A DNA stretch of 21,090 bases from a virus. This document shows, piece after piece, positions 20,210-21,090 of the stretch; the first letter of the stretch is position 1, and each line of letters starts with the position of its first letter. Under the pieces are notes generated by a model. It did no database searches. It was not told the origin of the DNA and worked only from the letters and a program-made list of their open reading frames with translations. Made by a program: the position numbers and the translations under genes. The DNA lies in IMG/VR virus record IMGVR_UViG_3300027763_000276, positions 1 to 21,090 of that record; one strand, written 5' to 3'.

Positions 20210-20393
20210 GGTACCGACAAAGACACTCATAAATTTGTGGGTGGCAAAGTGGGGTCACGATTGGATTGACTTAAACGATCTAGTTGATGATTCCTTCTTT
20301 AACGATGCGTACCATCGGCTTCGTCAGGAAGGTGAAGTTGAAGTTCACTACTTAACAGATCGTGCTAAGTATGTGTGTAGGAATCCAAAATAA
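20091..20393 (+). CDS. Small paralogous protein A, about 100 aa, overlapping the HNH gene
   Basis: The C-terminal half, LINLWVAKWGHDWIDLNDL and FFNDAYHRL, is clearly related to the protein encoded at 20409. A frame open from 20082 overlaps the HNH gene by 128 nt. I favour ATG 20091 because AAAGGAG lies 9 nt upstream; ATG 20178 would leave 71 aa without a good site. The N-terminal region inside the HNH gene is read in another frame and is unlike the paralogue, so a late start is possible. The pattern L.NLW...GH.W.D resembles a small winged helix, but no family is named. Confidence 0.65.
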   Translation: MSTTKHPLVKAEKLYARICVFRVPATTARMREKLTTLLSEVPTKTLINLWVAKWGHDWIDLNDLVDDSFFNDAYHRLRQEGEVEVHYLTDRAKYVCRNPK

Positions 20394-20408
20394 GTTTAGG
20401 AGAAGCAA

Positions 20409-20723
20409 ATGAAAAAAATACTGCTTTCAAGCACAGACATAGCTATGGCGGCAAAGCACGGCCTCACTCCGCGTGCGTACGCCAAAAAGAAAGCATCATT
20501 GATGTCGTGGAACCCCAACACGGACCCTACGTATTCAATATCAATAGAAGAGCTTGTTAATTTATGGCAACTTAAATACGGACATACGTGGGTAGATGTG
20601 TCAGAGATTGAAGAAGAGTTCTGGCTTAACGCATCAAGACGCTTGCACAAAAACAACAAGCTTGAAGAGACAGAAGGTTTGCAAGATAACACGCCTTGGG
20701 CGCGGCTGAAGGAAGATGCGTAA
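20409..20723 (+). CDS. Small paralogous protein B, 104 aa
   Basis: Shares L-V-NLW, K-Y-GH, W-V-D and an A-x2-RL ending with the protein at 20091, so the pair arose by duplication. The N-terminal third (STDIAMAAKHGLTPRAYAKKK) looks like a helix-turn-helix-type segment absent from the first copy. GGAGAAGCAA precedes the ATG. The stop overlaps the helicase start by 1 nt (TAATG). Function unknown; DNA binding is inferred. Confidence 0.75.
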   Translation: MKKILLSSTDIAMAAKHGLTPRAYAKKKASLMSWNPNTDPTYSISIEELVNLWQLKYGHTWVDVSEIEEEFWLNASRRLHKNNKLEETEGLQDNTPWARLKEDA

Positions 20724-21090
20724 TGCAGATTGTTGATGACAAGGCGCTTGTACTGCGCACACGCAATCCGCACAAGTACAACATCATCCCCAAGCACAAG
20801 GTGCTATCTGAAAGCAACGGTGTCTACGAAGTAGCTGTGTACTGGGGGCTTGATGAGGCCAGAGTGCTCAAGAATCTTGGCGTGAAGGACGTACCCTCAC
20901 CCATTACTCGGCGCTACGACTGGCCCGGAAAGTTTAAACCAATGGCTCACCAAATAGAGACAGCGGCTTTCCTCACACTGAACCGCAGAGCGTTCTGCTT
21001 TAACGACCCCGGCACTGGCAAGACGCTGAGCGCTTTATGGGCGGCTGACTTCTTGATAAAGCGTGGCGAGGTTCGGCGAGTGCTTGTCTT
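20723..21090 (+). CDS. SNF2/DEAD-like helicase, N-terminal fragment (runs off right edge)
   Basis: The first 122 residues end in an ATPase start: KPMAHQIETAAF with the helicase Q-type motif (H76, Q77) and Walker A DPGTGKT (95-101). The order HQ then GTGKT about 20 residues later is typical of superfamily 2 helicases of the SNF2 type found in phage replication regions. It starts in a TAATG overlap with no strong site of its own beyond AAGGA, so it is translationally coupled to paralogue B. The ATPase core lies outside the window. Confidence 0.85.
   Translation, partial: MQIVDDKALVLRTRNPHKYNIIPKHKVLSESNGVYEVAVYWGLDEARVLKNLGVKDVPSPITRRYDWPGKFKPMAHQIETAAFLTLNRRAFCFNDPGTGKTLSALWAADFLIKRGEVRRVLV

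Overview
The window is part of a tailed double-stranded DNA bacteriophage genome (Caudoviricetes). The evidence is a packaging block (portal, large terminase, probable small terminase), a family A DNA polymerase with phage-style nucleases and helicase, and dozens of very short, tightly overlapping genes. Shine-Dalgarno sites (GGAG/AAGGAG) and sigma-70-like TATAAT boxes point to a Gram-negative-type host. Small proteins of the 'EREACAK...IRARG' style are, from memory, common in phages of Betaproteobacteria and freshwater metagenomes, so I lean that way with low confidence. No integrase, repressor, tRNA or CRISPR array is visible, so lifestyle cannot be decided here.

Layout. (1) 1-3268, minus strand: probable small terminase, large terminase and portal, read leftward; the portal runs off the left edge. 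(2) 3269-3691: divergent control region with a palindrome over a possible two-way promoter, a strong rightward intrinsic terminator, phased A/T tracts, a G-rich stretch, an extended -10 promoter and a leader hairpin. (3) 3692-6686, plus strand: small early-type genes whose gaps carry five copies of an 18-bp palindrome (TGTGGAGAATTCTCCACA type). A 414-bp gap at 4586-4999 has the features expected of a replication origin or complex control region. (4) 6687-9015: four hypothetical genes. (5) 9031-12334: a promoter followed by a three-gene module: an HExxH metallopeptidase/VWA protein, a MoxR-type AAA+ ATPase and a 294-residue helical partner. (6) 12344-16295: a run of short overlapping genes, including an array of four related genes (13933-14826) that arose by tandem duplication. 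(7) 16458-21090: DNA metabolism, with a VRR-NUC nuclease, PolA, a small HExxH metallopeptidase, a Cas4/AddB-like iron-sulfur PD-(D/E)XK nuclease, an HNH nuclease, two paralogous small proteins and the start of an SNF2-like helicase.

How it fits together. Rightward transcription probably starts at the extended -10 promoters near 3610 and 9060 and covers early and replication functions; leftward transcription covers packaging and, outside the window, probably capsid genes. Translation is strongly coupled: many genes overlap by ATGA, and in several places the last codons of one gene are the ribosome-binding site of the next. The most unusual elements are the palindrome family, the hairpin-T-tract-Shine-Dalgarno leaders before two early genes, the VWA/MoxR module and the tandem small-gene array.
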